Positions 54,676-64,000 of a stretch of DNA of 64,000 nucleotides are shown here, in pieces. Position 1 is the first letter of the stretch, and each line of letters starts with the position of its first letter. The notes under the pieces were generated by a model. The model was given only the letters and a program-made list of their open reading frames with translations, did no database searches and was not told the origin of the DNA. Position numbers and translations under genes: made by a program. Source of the stretch: Bog-473 sp963850095 (GTDB taxonomy: Bacteria; Actinomycetota; Acidimicrobiia; Acidimicrobiales; RAAP-2); the NCBI GenBank assembly GCA_963850095.1, contig CAWKJX010000004.1, positions 558,001-622,000 on the forward strand, given 5' to 3'.

Positions 54676-55412
54676 TGACCACTCCCCCCTTGGGCACGCC
54701 GCTGGTCGGCGGCGAGTCGGTGATCGAACTGGAACGGGTGACCAAGGTCTACCGGACCGGGTCCATCTCGGTGGCCGCGCTGCGCGGCGTCAGCCTCACC
54801 ATCAACCAGGGGGAGTACGTCGCCATCATCGGGCCGTCGGGCTCGGGCAAGTCGACCCTCATGCACATCCTCGGTTGTCTCGACATCCCGACGTCGGGCC
54901 GTTACCACCTGGCCGGCCAGGACGTGAGCCACATGAGCGAGACCTCCCTGGCCGAGGTGCGCAACCGTCGCATCGGCTTCGTCTTCCAGCAGTTCAACCT
55001 GCTGGCCTCCATGACGGCCTGGCAGAACGTGGAGCTGCCGCTCGTCTACGCCGGGGTGCCCCGGACCGAGCGCCGGGAGCGGGCCGTCGAGGCCCTGGGC
55101 CGTGTCGGCCTGGCCGGCCGCATCCACCACCGCCCGGGCGAGCTGTCCGGCGGTCAGCAGCAGCGCGTCGCCGTGGCCCGGGCGCTCGTCAGCGAACCGG
55201 ACCTCATTCTGGCCGACGAGCCCACGGGTAACCTCGACTCGGTGTCCGCCGCCGACGTGCTGCGGCTCATGGGAGAGCTGCACGAGGCCGGGCGCACGCT
55301 GGTGCTGATCACCCACGACATTGAGGTCGCCTCGGCGGCCGGGCGGGTCGTGGGCATCCGCGACGGGCTCCTCACCGAGAACGACGAGCGCTACCTGGAG
55401 AGCATCAGGTGA
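54675..55412 (+). CDS. ABC transporter ATPase (MacB/LolD-like)
   Basis: The 245-residue ATPase has Walker A GPSGSGKST (about 55-63), the Q-loop FVFQQFNLL, signature LSGGQQQR, Walker B LILADEPTGNLD and the H-loop ITHD. These are typical of the LolD/MacB group, whose permeases act mechanically on extracytoplasmic partners. ATG 54675 shares a base with the adaptor stop. The stop overlaps the permease GTG. Confidence 0.93.
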   Translation: MTTPPLGTPLVGGESVIELERVTKVYRTGSISVAALRGVSLTINQGEYVAIIGPSGSGKSTLMHILGCLDIPTSGRYHLAGQDVSHMSETSLAEVRNRRIGFVFQQFNLLASMTAWQNVELPLVYAGVPRTERRERAVEALGRVGLAGRIHHRPGELSGGQQQRVAVARALVSEPDLILADEPTGNLDSVSAADVLRLMGELHEAGRTLVLITHDIEVASAAGRVVGIRDGLLTENDERYLESIR

Positions 55413-56656
55413 GCTGGCTCGAGACCATCCGGACCGGCGTGAACGGCGTGCGCAGCCACCGCCTGCGCTCGTTCCTGACCGTGCTCGGCATCCTCATCGG
55501 CATCGCCGGTGTCATTATCGCCGTCGGCCTGGGCGAGGGCGCCTCCGGTCAGGTGACCTCCGAAATCAACGCGCTCGGCTCCAACGTCCTGACCATCACG
55601 GCCGGCAGCTCGACGTCGAGCACCGGGGTCCGGGGAGCGCTGGGCTCCGCGTCGACGTTGACGGAGGCCGACGCCAACGCGCTGGCCTCGCACGTGGACG
55701 CCCCCGACATCAAGGCCGTGGCCGCCATCACCTCGGAGACCGAGGTCCTCAGTGCGGGGAGCGAGACCGCCACGACCAGCGTGCAGGGAACGACCCCGTC
55801 CTGGCTGACCGTGCGGGGCCGCACCTTGGCCGAAGGCCGCTTCATCGACAACCAGGACGTGAAGGACCACTCCGCCGTGGCGGTGCTCGGGGCCACCACG
55901 GCGTCGGAGCTCTTCAGCCGCGGCGACCCCGTCGGCCAGACCGTCGACGTGAACGGCGTCCCGGTAACCGTCGTCGGTGTGCTCACCTCCACGGGCTCGG
56001 CGTCGACCTCGTCGACGAGCACGTCGGACCCCGACGACCTGATGGTCATTCCTATGTCCACGGGGGCGGAGCGCATTTTCGGCGGCACCTCCCGCAACTC
56101 CGTGACGCAGATTGCCGTGCAGGCACGGTCGTCCCAGGACTTGTCCGGCGCCTACCAGGAGGCGGACCACCTGCTCCTGCAGTTGCACGGGATCACCAAC
56201 CCGACCGACGCCGACTTCACCATCACATCGGAGCAGTCGCTGCTGGCGACCAACACCTCGGTCGACCACACGCTGACCATCCTCCTGGGCGGCATCGCGG
56301 CGATCTCCCTCATCGTCGGGGGCATCGGCGTCATGAACATCATGCTGGTCTCGGTCACCGAGCGCATCCGCGAAATCGGCTTGCGCAAGGCCCTGGGGGC
56401 CACCCCGCGGGTCATCCGGCGACAGTTCCTCGTCGAGGCGTCCTTCCTCGGGCTCATCGGCGGCCTGCTCGGTGTCGTGGCGGGGTTCCTCGGCGTCCTC
56501 TACCTGCCGGGCCTCATCGGCGACCCCATCTCCACCAGCCCGACCGCCACCGTCGGCGCGCTCGTCATCGCCCTGGCCATCGGCGTCCTGTTCGGTGTGT
56601 ACCCGGCCAGCCGGGCCGCGGCGCTGGCCCCGATCGACGCCCTGCGGACCGAATAA
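55409..56656 (+). CDS. ABC transporter permease (MacB/FtsX type)
   Basis: The 415-residue permease has one N-terminal transmembrane helix (LRSFLTVLGILIGIAGVIIA), a large extracytoplasmic MacB-like domain (about 50-280) and three C-terminal helices. The block GGIGVMNIMLVSVTERIREI, then GLRKALGATPRVIRRQF, is characteristic of MacB. With the ATPase and adaptor it would form a MacAB-like exporter. The substrate is unknown. Its GTG overlaps the ATPase stop. Confidence 0.93.
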   Translation: MSWLETIRTGVNGVRSHRLRSFLTVLGILIGIAGVIIAVGLGEGASGQVTSEINALGSNVLTITAGSSTSSTGVRGALGSASTLTEADANALASHVDAPDIKAVAAITSETEVLSAGSETATTSVQGTTPSWLTVRGRTLAEGRFIDNQDVKDHSAVAVLGATTASELFSRGDPVGQTVDVNGVPVTVVGVLTSTGSASTSSTSTSDPDDLMVIPMSTGAERIFGGTSRNSVTQIAVQARSSQDLSGAYQEADHLLLQLHGITNPTDADFTITSEQSLLATNTSVDHTLTILLGGIAAISLIVGGIGVMNIMLVSVTERIREIGLRKALGATPRVIRRQFLVEASFLGLIGGLLGVVAGFLGVLYLPGLIGDPISTSPTATVGALVIALAIGVLFGVYPASRAAALAPIDALRTE

Positions 56657-56659
56657 CCG

Positions 56660-56693
56660 TCTCCATCAACACAGTGTCTCCATCAACACAGTA
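56660..56693 (+). repeat. 17-bp tandem repeat, two copies
   Basis: Two adjacent copies, 56660-56676 and 56677-56693, each begin TCTCCATCAACACAGT and differ only in the last base. They fill most of the gap between the permease stop and the ribosome site of the next gene. Confidence 0.85.
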
Positions 56694-56714
56694 AGGAAAG
56701 AGGAACCACCCCAA

Positions 56715-57678
56715 ATGCAGATACGGACCAGCCGAAGCTCCACCGGCCGGCGCTGGGCAACATTGCTCGGCACCGGCGCCACGGCGCTCCTGGCCGCGAC
56801 GGCCGTGGCCTCGACCGCCGCCGCCGCCCCGGCCAACGCGCCCATCGGCGCCACCGGGAGCGTGGCCGCGCTCAGCACCTCGAGCATGGAGGTGCAGAAC
56901 GCCAGCACGGGCCAGACCACGGTCAGCTGGACGCCGACCACCCAGTTCTCCAAGACGGTCTCCGAGACGGTGAGCTCCCTGGCGGCCGGCGACTGCATCA
57001 GCGTGACCGGAGCAGCCTCGAAGAAGTCGAAGACCACGATCGCGGCGCGCAGCATCACCGTGATGCCGGCGAGCTCGACCGGTTCGTGCACCGCGCTGGG
57101 CGTCCGTACGGCGACCAATGGCGCTCCGGGAGCGGGCTTCTCCTTCCGCGGTGGCACCGGCACCGGCGGCGGCGGCTTCTTCGGCCGCGGTGGCCAGACG
57201 AGCGGAGCGGGTACCCGTCCCAGCTCCCCGACGGGAGGCTCGGGCTCGAGCAACTTCCGCAAGCTCTTCGCATCGATCTCCATCGCCTCGGGCAAGGTGA
57301 CGGGTGTCAACGGGTCGACCGTCACGATGTCGGGCATCAACGTGTCTCCGGGCACCTTCACCCGCCCGGCCAAGAAATCGAGCAACAGCGCCAAGAGCAC
57401 GAAGACCAAGAAGCCCACGCTGCCCAAGACCCAGACCCTCAAGATCACGACCTCGAGCTCGACCACGCTCGAGCGCGACCCAGGCGGTGGCGGCCAACGC
57501 CCTGGCCGTCGGTGACTGCGTGAGCGCGTTCGGCCAGGCCGCGACCAACGGTGCGGTGACGGCCACCACGGTGCGGATCACTTCCACCGGAGACACCACC
57601 TGTACGGGCGGTGGCTTCGGCCGGTTCGGCGGTGGCGGTCCCGGCGGCGGATTCGCCGGCGGCGGCAGCAGTGCCTGA
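56715..57678 (+). pseudogene. Secreted Gly-rich protein, DUF5666-like, frameshifted
   Basis: After AGGAAAGAGGAA, ATG 56715 opens a protein with a signal peptide (LLGTGATALLAATAVASTAA). Two similar beta modules follow, each with AAGDCISVTG or AVGDCVSAFG, separated by a Gly/Phe-rich stretch and a Lys/Ser-rich stretch. The modules resemble DUF5666. The frame breaks near 57470-57475, where SSSTTLE continues one base later as ATQAVAANALAVGDC. The end is again Gly/Phe-rich. The span has one extra base, and corrected length is about 320 residues. It is embedded in the exporter operon and may be a secreted partner. Confidence 0.65.
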
Positions 57679-59443
57679 ATCGTCCCGCTCGGGCTGGGGC
57701 CGTTCGGGCCATCGGCGCGCTGTCCTGATCAGCGCGGTCGTGCTCGTCGTCATTTTGGGCGGCGGCGTGGCGGCCTGGGCCGAGGTCAACTCCAGCAGCG
57801 CCGACTATCGCATGGCCAGCGTGACGAAGGCCGACATCGGGACGACGCTCACCGTCGTGGGCAACGTGGAACCGGTCAGCGATGCCGCCGCCGCCTTCCA
57901 GGTCGCCGGCCAGGTGGCCACGGTGACGGCGACACCGGGACAGCAGGTCACCGCGGGCCAGTCGTTGGGGACGCTCGACACGACGGCCCTGAGCGAATCC
58001 GTCTCCTCGGCCCAGTCGAGCCTCAGTGCGGACGAGGCCAAGCTGGTCGAGGACGAGGAGAGCCAGGCGACCGCGGCGTCTGGGAGCAAGACGCCGAGCT
58101 CGACGCCCACCACCACCACGACGACCACCACCACGCCGGGCCACGGCAGCACGGGCACGAGTGGGCAGAGCGCCACGATCACCCAGGACCAGACCACGCT
58201 GACCCAGGACCAGTCGACGCTCTCGAATGACCAGCAGCAAGAAGGGGCGGACCTGGCCCAGGCGCAGAGCGACTGCACGAGCGCCAACACCGGTACGCCC
58301 GCCGGGCAAGCCACCTGCGAGTCCGCTCTCCAGACGGTCTCGACCGACGAGCAGCTGGTGTCGAAGGACCAGACCACCGTGTCGAAGGACGAGACCGCGT
58401 TGGGAGCGGCGCTCGGGGCCGAGTCGTCCGGGACCTCGGGCGCCGGCAGTGGCGCCGGCACCGGCACGGGCACCGGCAGTGGCGCGGGCACCGGCACCGG
58501 CACGGGCGCCGGCAGCACCGGCAACTCGGGCTCCTCCCCCACTCAGGGCGGGCACGCTCTTTCGGCCGAGCCCGCGGGGTTCACCGGCAACTCGGGAACG
58601 GGCACCGGCGGCACCGGCACCACCGGCGGCGGCTCCTCGGCCGACACCGACACGCCCGAGCAGATCGCCTCCGACCAGGCCGACATCGACACTGCCGAGG
58701 CCAACCTGGTCGACGCCGAGCAATCGCTCGACGAGGCCACGCTGACCAGCCCCATCAGCGGCACCGTCGTGTCGGTGGACATCACGACGGGTGAGACGGT
58801 GAGTGCCGACTCGGCCACCGACATCATCACCATCATCGGGACGAAGTCCTACGAGGTCCAGGCCACGTTGGACAGCTCACAGGTTCCGTCGGTCAAGGTC
58901 GGTCAGTCCGCCTCGGTCGAGGTGGACGGCGTTAACGGCACCCTCGACGGCACCGTGTCGCAGGTGGGCCCGGTGCAGTCGGGCGACTCGGGCTACGACT
59001 ACCCGGTTGTCGTGGCGCTGCCCAGTTCGGCCGCCAGCAGCCTCTTCAGCGGGTCGACGGCCAACGTGGACATCTCGACCGGGGCGGTGTCCGACGTCGT
59101 CGCCGTGCCGACCTCGGCCGTGCAGACGCTCGGCTCGAGTTCCTACGTGCTCGAGATCTCCAAGGGCGAGCTGACCCGCAAGGACATCAAGATCGGGATG
59201 GTGGGTGACACCTACACCCAGGTGCTCTCGGGCCTCACACCCGGCGAGAACGTGGTCCTGGCCGACTACGCCGAGGCGGTGCCGTCCTCCAACACGGACA
59301 CCGTGGGCGGCGTGGGGAGCTTCCTCAACGGCGGCGGGGCCGGCGGAGCCTTCCCGGGCGGCGGCGTCTTCTTCGGCGGTGGCGGCAACTTCAGGGTACA
59401 GCGCAACGTGGGCGGCGGTGCCAGCGTGAGCGTCAAGGGCTAA
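57671..59443 (+). CDS. Second HlyD-family adaptor protein with long repetitive insert
   Basis: The 590-residue protein has an N-terminal anchor (RAVLISAVVLVVILGGGVAA) and the adaptor hairpin halves VEPVSDAAAAFQVAGQVATV and LTSPISGTVVSVDITTGETV. Between them lies a long Ser/Thr/Gln/Asp-rich helical region, followed by Gly-Thr-Gly repeats (about 255-340). A beta domain with VAVPTSAVQTLGSSSYVLEI follows, then a Gly-rich tail (GGGVFFGGGGNF). The GTG overlaps the previous stop by 8 nt. It is the second adaptor in the operon and may replace or pair with the first. Confidence 0.82.
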   Translation: MPESSRSGWGRSGHRRAVLISAVVLVVILGGGVAAWAEVNSSSADYRMASVTKADIGTTLTVVGNVEPVSDAAAAFQVAGQVATVTATPGQQVTAGQSLGTLDTTALSESVSSAQSSLSADEAKLVEDEESQATAASGSKTPSSTPTTTTTTTTTPGHGSTGTSGQSATITQDQTTLTQDQSTLSNDQQQEGADLAQAQSDCTSANTGTPAGQATCESALQTVSTDEQLVSKDQTTVSKDETALGAALGAESSGTSGAGSGAGTGTGTGSGAGTGTGTGAGSTGNSGSSPTQGGHALSAEPAGFTGNSGTGTGGTGTTGGGSSADTDTPEQIASDQADIDTAEANLVDAEQSLDEATLTSPISGTVVSVDITTGETVSADSATDIITIIGTKSYEVQATLDSSQVPSVKVGQSASVEVDGVNGTLDGTVSQVGPVQSGDSGYDYPVVVALPSSAASSLFSGSTANVDISTGAVSDVVAVPTSAVQTLGSSSYVLEISKGELTRKDIKIGMVGDTYTQVLSGLTPGENVVLADYAEAVPSSNTDTVGGVGSFLNGGGAGGAFPGGGVFFGGGGNFRVQRNVGGGASVSVKG

Positions 59444-59590
59444 TGACGGGGCGACAGGCCGGCGGGTGGTGCGTCTCCGCCGCCCGGCTCCTGGCCGCGC
59501 GGCGCGCCGGGGCGCTGGGACGGCCGAGCGTTCCCGCTGCGCCGGCGGCCCGGGCGACGTCGTCCAACGCGTTCTGGCCGGCTTGAGCAC

Positions 59591-59596
59591 TACGGT
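59591..59596 (+). promoter_or_regulatory. -10 element of the VOC gene at 59604
   Basis: TACGGT is 7 nt from GTG 59604. Confidence 0.5.
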
Positions 59597-59603
59597 GGAC
59601 GAG

Positions 59604-60039
59604 GTGGGGTCTGTCCGCTTCGACCAGCTCAACCTCGTCACGGGTGACGTGCAGGCCAGCCGAGCCTTCTACGCCCGCTTCGGGAGTGGCGTTCCGCGAC
59701 GAGGGCGACGCGCTCTGGGACCAGCATCATGTGTCGGGCCAGCAGAGCGACGACGTCCCCGTCGACATCGACATCGACAGCACCACGTTCGCTCCGAAGT
59801 GGAACACCGGGTGGCCCGGCGGTACCGGCGTCGTCCTCGGCTTCAAGGTCGAGACGAGGGACGAGGTCGACGCCATGGTCACGACGTTGGCGGCCGACGG
59901 CGTGCCCGTGCAGCAACCACCCTTCGACGCCTTCTGGGGCGCCCGCTACGCCGTCGTGAGCGATCCGGACGGCAACGCCGTGGGGATCATGAGCCCGGTC
60001 GACCCGGAGCGCCGCAGCCCACCCCCGGATCCGCGGTGA
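59604..60039 (+). pseudogene. VOC family protein, frameshifted
   Basis: The N-terminal module reads VRFDQLNLVTGDVQASRAFY to about 59690. The continuation, AFRDEGDALWDQHHVSGQQS through DAFWGARYAVVSDPDGNAVG, lies one base on and ends at 60039. The second half matches the common actinobacterial VOC pattern with FWGARYA and DPDGNAVGIMSP. The span has one extra base, and corrected length is about 144 residues. The stop overlaps the ppa start, so the two are coupled. Confidence 0.75.
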
Positions 60040-60545
60040 CCGACCCGGCCCAGGAGTCCATCGAGGTCGTCATAGAGATCCCGACGGGGAGTCGCAACAA
60101 GTACGAGTACGACCACGAACAACACGTCATCCGCCTGGACCGCCGTCTCTTCACCGCGACGACCTACCCCGCCGACTACGGCTTCGTGCCCGACACCCTG
60201 GCCGGCGACGGCGACCCGCTCGACGTCCTGGTGCTGGTGGCCGACCCCACCTTCCCCGGCTGCGTCATGCGGGTGCGCATCCTCGGCATGTTCTCCATGC
60301 ACGACGAGAAGGGAGTCGACGCCAAGCTGATCACCGTGCTGGCCCACGACCCGCAGTGGGACGACGCCCACGACATCGAGGACGTGCCCCTGCACCTGCG
60401 CAACGAGATCGCGCACTTCTTCAGCATCTACAAGGATTTGGAGCCGGAGAAGTCGACCGAGGTCGAGGGGTACTCCGGGCGGGCCGCCGCGCTGGCCGAG
60501 CTCGAGGCCTGCCGCGCCGCCTACCGCTCCGTCGAGTCGCAGTAG
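60036..60545 (+). CDS. ppa: Inorganic pyrophosphatase (family I)
   Basis: Ppa hydrolyses pyrophosphate to phosphate in the cytoplasm and pulls biosynthetic reactions forward. The 169-residue sequence has EIPTGSRNKYEYD, the Mg-binding signature DGDPLDVLVLV, and the downstream VDAKLITVLAHDPQWDD. Length and motif order are normal for the bacterial soluble enzyme. GTG 60036 overlaps the stop of the VOC gene. Confidence 0.96.
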   Translation: MTDPAQESIEVVIEIPTGSRNKYEYDHEQHVIRLDRRLFTATTYPADYGFVPDTLAGDGDPLDVLVLVADPTFPGCVMRVRILGMFSMHDEKGVDAKLITVLAHDPQWDDAHDIEDVPLHLRNEIAHFFSIYKDLEPEKSTEVEGYSGRAAALAELEACRAAYRSVESQ

Positions 60546-60568
60546 TACACACCACGAAGGGGGTCCGC

Positions 60569-61069
60569 ATGCCGTTTCCACGCGACGAGGTCAAGGCGAC
60601 CGTCGATCGTTACCACGAGCTACGCCGGCGCATCGACGACGGACTCGAGCCCGACGCCTTCGGCGTCCTGGCCGACTTCTACACCGAGGACGCCGTCTAC
60701 GTCGACGGTGCCTGGGGGCGCATAGAGGGCGGCGACGCCATCGCCCGCTGGCTCGTCGACTCCATGGTCGGCATGGAGGACTGGAAGTTCCCGGTCGAGT
60801 TCACCGCCATCGAGGGCAACGACGTGGTGGTCAAATGGACCCAGATCATGCCCCGCGCCAAGCCGGACGGGACGCCGTACCGCCAGTCGGGCTACTCGCG
60901 ACTGATTTATGCCGGTGACGGGAAGTTCTCCTACGAGGAGGACACGTACAACATGGCCCACGTGCTCGAGGACATAGAGGCGAGTGGATGGCAGCCCACC
61001 CGCCCCATGAACTTCCCGCCGGCGCATCCCGACCGGAACTTCGACATTCCCGGACGCGGCGCCGGCTGA
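60569..61069 (+). CDS. SnoaL/NTF2-like protein
   Basis: The 166-residue protein has the cone-shaped alpha+beta pattern of the SnoaL/NTF2 fold: a long N-terminal helix, then LADFYTEDAVYVDGAWGRIE, IEGNDVVVKWTQIMPRAKPD and YSRLIYAGDGKFSYEEDTYN. These proteins act as isomerases, cyclases or dehydratases, or bind ligands; the substrate is not known. GAAGGGGG precedes ATG 60569. It is convergent with the protease gene, 3 bp apart. Confidence 0.82.
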   Translation: MPFPRDEVKATVDRYHELRRRIDDGLEPDAFGVLADFYTEDAVYVDGAWGRIEGGDAIARWLVDSMVGMEDWKFPVEFTAIEGNDVVVKWTQIMPRAKPDGTPYRQSGYSRLIYAGDGKFSYEEDTYNMAHVLEDIEASGWQPTRPMNFPPAHPDRNFDIPGRGAG

Positions 61070-61072
61070 TCC

Positions 61073-62694
<1,622 letters not shown>

Positions 62695-62857
62695 GTGGGT
62701 CCTCCTGGGGGGCCTGGGTCCGTCACACGGGAGCCAGGTGCCGTCCACCATGGGTACGTCTGCCCGTCCCGGCGACTCCCGCGCTCCTGGCGGACGTGGG
62801 ACCCATGTTACGGGATGCCGGTCTGGACCCGGCATCGGGCCACCGTGCCCGGCGAGG

Positions 62858-62863
62858 TAGCGT
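62858..62863 (+). promoter_or_regulatory. -10 element of the gene at 62873
   Basis: TAGCGT is 9 nt from ATG 62873, giving a leader of about three nucleotides. Confidence 0.45.
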
Positions 62864-62872
62864 GTCCGCCGC

Positions 62873-64000
62873 ATGTCACGCCGCATCGACATCGAGCTGA
62901 CCAGCCATATGCCCGACGGCTCCTGGACCTGGCGCGCCGCCGGGGCCAAACAGCCCAAGGGAAAGGTCGACGGTGCACTGGTGCCGGCGGGTGAGGCGGT
63001 GGGAGGCGTGTTGCAGGCCGACGTCGAGGTCGGGCTGGAGGGTATCGAAATCCTTTCGCTCACCTCGGCCAAGCCGGGCCGCTCACCGGAGAAGGTCGAG
63101 GGTCGCATAGAGGTCAAGGGCACACCACGGCGGGCACCGGACGTCTCGGTGATCCTCGCCCCGGGGTCGCAGAAGCGCCGCCGCGACGACGACGGCGGCG
63201 AGCCGCGCGAGCGGCGTGGCGGTCGGCGTGGCGAGGGCGGTGACCGGGGTCCGCGTGAGGACCGGGGTGACCGCGGGCGCGGCGCCGGCGGGCCCCGCCG
63301 CCCCGGCGGCCGGCGTCCGGGCGAGGGCGAGGGCCGTCCGGCCCGGGGCGAGCGCCCGGCCATGGCCACTTCCACCGTGCACCGCAACGCCATGCTGGCG
63401 GCCCTGCGCCCCGAGCAGGTGCCCGTGGCCGAGCAACTCCTGCGCGGCGGGATCCAGGCGGTGCGCCAGGCCATCGACGCCCAGAACACCTCCGCCAAGG
63501 CCGCCGGCAAGCCGCCGGTGGCCGGTGATGCCCTGGTGGCCATGGCCGAGGAGTTGGTGCCCACCGTCCGGTTGGCCGACTGGAAGGACCGTGCGTCGGT
63601 GGCGCAGACGGCCGGCAAGGACTACCGCCTGCGCGAGCTGCGCGCCGTCGTCACGGCTTCGCGCACGGTCATTCTGGACGAGGAGGGGCGGGCCATGGCC
63701 AAGGCCCTCCAGGAGTCGCTCGACCAGCGCACGACGGCACTGCGCGAGGAGTGGCTGGCCCGCATCACGAACGCCCTCGACGCCGGCCGCGTCCAGCAGG
63801 CGGTCGAGGCATCCATCCGACCGCCCGAGCCCGGGACCCGGTGTCCGGCCGAGTTGGCCGTGCGCCTGGCCGCGGCGGCCGGCGAGGCCATGACGGCGGA
63901 ACTGGCGCCCGAGGACTGGATGCGGCTGCTCGATGCCGTCGTGGCGTCGCCGGTCCGCCGCACCGTCAAGCCGGCCGGTATCCCCGACGACGAGGTGGCG
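62873..64000 (+). CDS. Uncharacterised protein with RGG-like linker, partial
   Basis: The frame runs open from ATG 62873 to the window edge (376 codons, no stop). It begins MSRRIDIELTSHMPDGSWTW with a beta-rich domain (about 1-100). A disordered Arg/Gly/Asp/Pro-rich stretch follows (about 101-163, many R-G-G and D-R-G units). Next is a helical region (about 165-376: NAMLAALRPEQVPVAEQLLR, then DYRLRELRAVVTASRTVILD). RGG-type linkers often bind RNA, but the family is unknown to me. Confidence 0.65.
   Translation, partial: MSRRIDIELTSHMPDGSWTWRAAGAKQPKGKVDGALVPAGEAVGGVLQADVEVGLEGIEILSLTSAKPGRSPEKVEGRIEVKGTPRRAPDVSVILAPGSQKRRRDDDGGEPRERRGGRRGEGGDRGPREDRGDRGRGAGGPRRPGGRRPGEGEGRPARGERPAMATSTVHRNAMLAALRPEQVPVAEQLLRGGIQAVRQAIDAQNTSAKAAGKPPVAGDALVAMAEELVPTVRLADWKDRASVAQTAGKDYRLRELRAVVTASRTVILDEEGRAMAKALQESLDQRTTALREEWLARITNALDAGRVQQAVEASIRPPEPGTRCPAELAVRLAAAAGEAMTAELAPEDWMRLLDAVVASPVRRTVKPAGIPDDEVA

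Overview
The window is 64 kb of very GC-rich DNA with dense, mostly short-gapped genes on both strands. It reads as the chromosome of an actinobacterium outside the classic mycobacterial or streptomycete groups, most likely of the Acidimicrobiia type. The grounds are the gcvH / FHA (GarA-like) / MerR (FtsR-like) / bifunctional-nuclease neighbourhood known from Mycobacterium tuberculosis, an F420-type LLM oxidoreductase, a KorAB 2-oxoacid oxidoreductase, a HelD helicase, PASTA and HAAS signalling domains, and many GTG starts. The taxon is inferred from gene content only. No rRNA, tRNA, CRISPR array, IS element or prophage was recognised.

Layout. 0-8 kb: the start of a secreted L,D-transpeptidase-like protein, class I fructose-bisphosphate aldolase, korAB, two SRPBCC genes around a frameshifted gene, and a DUF1015 protein. 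8-14.5 kb: a phosphatidyltransferase coupled to a large sugar-nucleotide transferase, then gcvH, a zinc-ribbon/FHA protein, a MerR regulator, a bifunctional nuclease and a lipoprotein. 14.5-21.5 kb: a quinone-reductase-like enzyme, a broken S9 peptidase, a GT87-like membrane protein, an anchored protein and divergent thiD/thiG. 21.5-27.5 kb: an iron-box-controlled fbpABC ferric transporter, a second MerR gene, a nuclease-fold-like gene and gcvT. 27.5-33.4 kb: small metabolic genes, a PadR/HAAS-PASTA pair, a NYN protein and a cupin. 33.6-36.8 kb: a tandem glycine riboswitch and gcvP. 37-47.3 kb: less typical content, including a LuxR-type ATPase regulator, HelD with a structured leader, an APH-like kinase and an unrecognised 392-residue protein. 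47.3-52 kb: a minus-strand operon of dehydrogenases, a sulfotransferase, a sulfatase-like metallo-beta-lactamase and a VOC protein. 53.3-59.4 kb: a MacAB-like exporter operon with two adaptors. 59.6-64 kb: VOC, ppa, a SnoaL-like gene, an HtrA-type protease and the start of an arginine/glycine-rich protein.

Three features run through the whole window. First, more than twenty genes have a TAnnnT-like hexamer 6 to 9 nt before the start codon, as expected for leaderless or near-leaderless mRNAs. Second, at least eight genes are interrupted by single-base frameshifts although both halves look well conserved, so the assembly may carry uncorrected indels. Third, glycine-cleavage genes (gcvH, gcvT, gcvP) are spread over 25 kb, with only gcvP under a recognisable glycine riboswitch.
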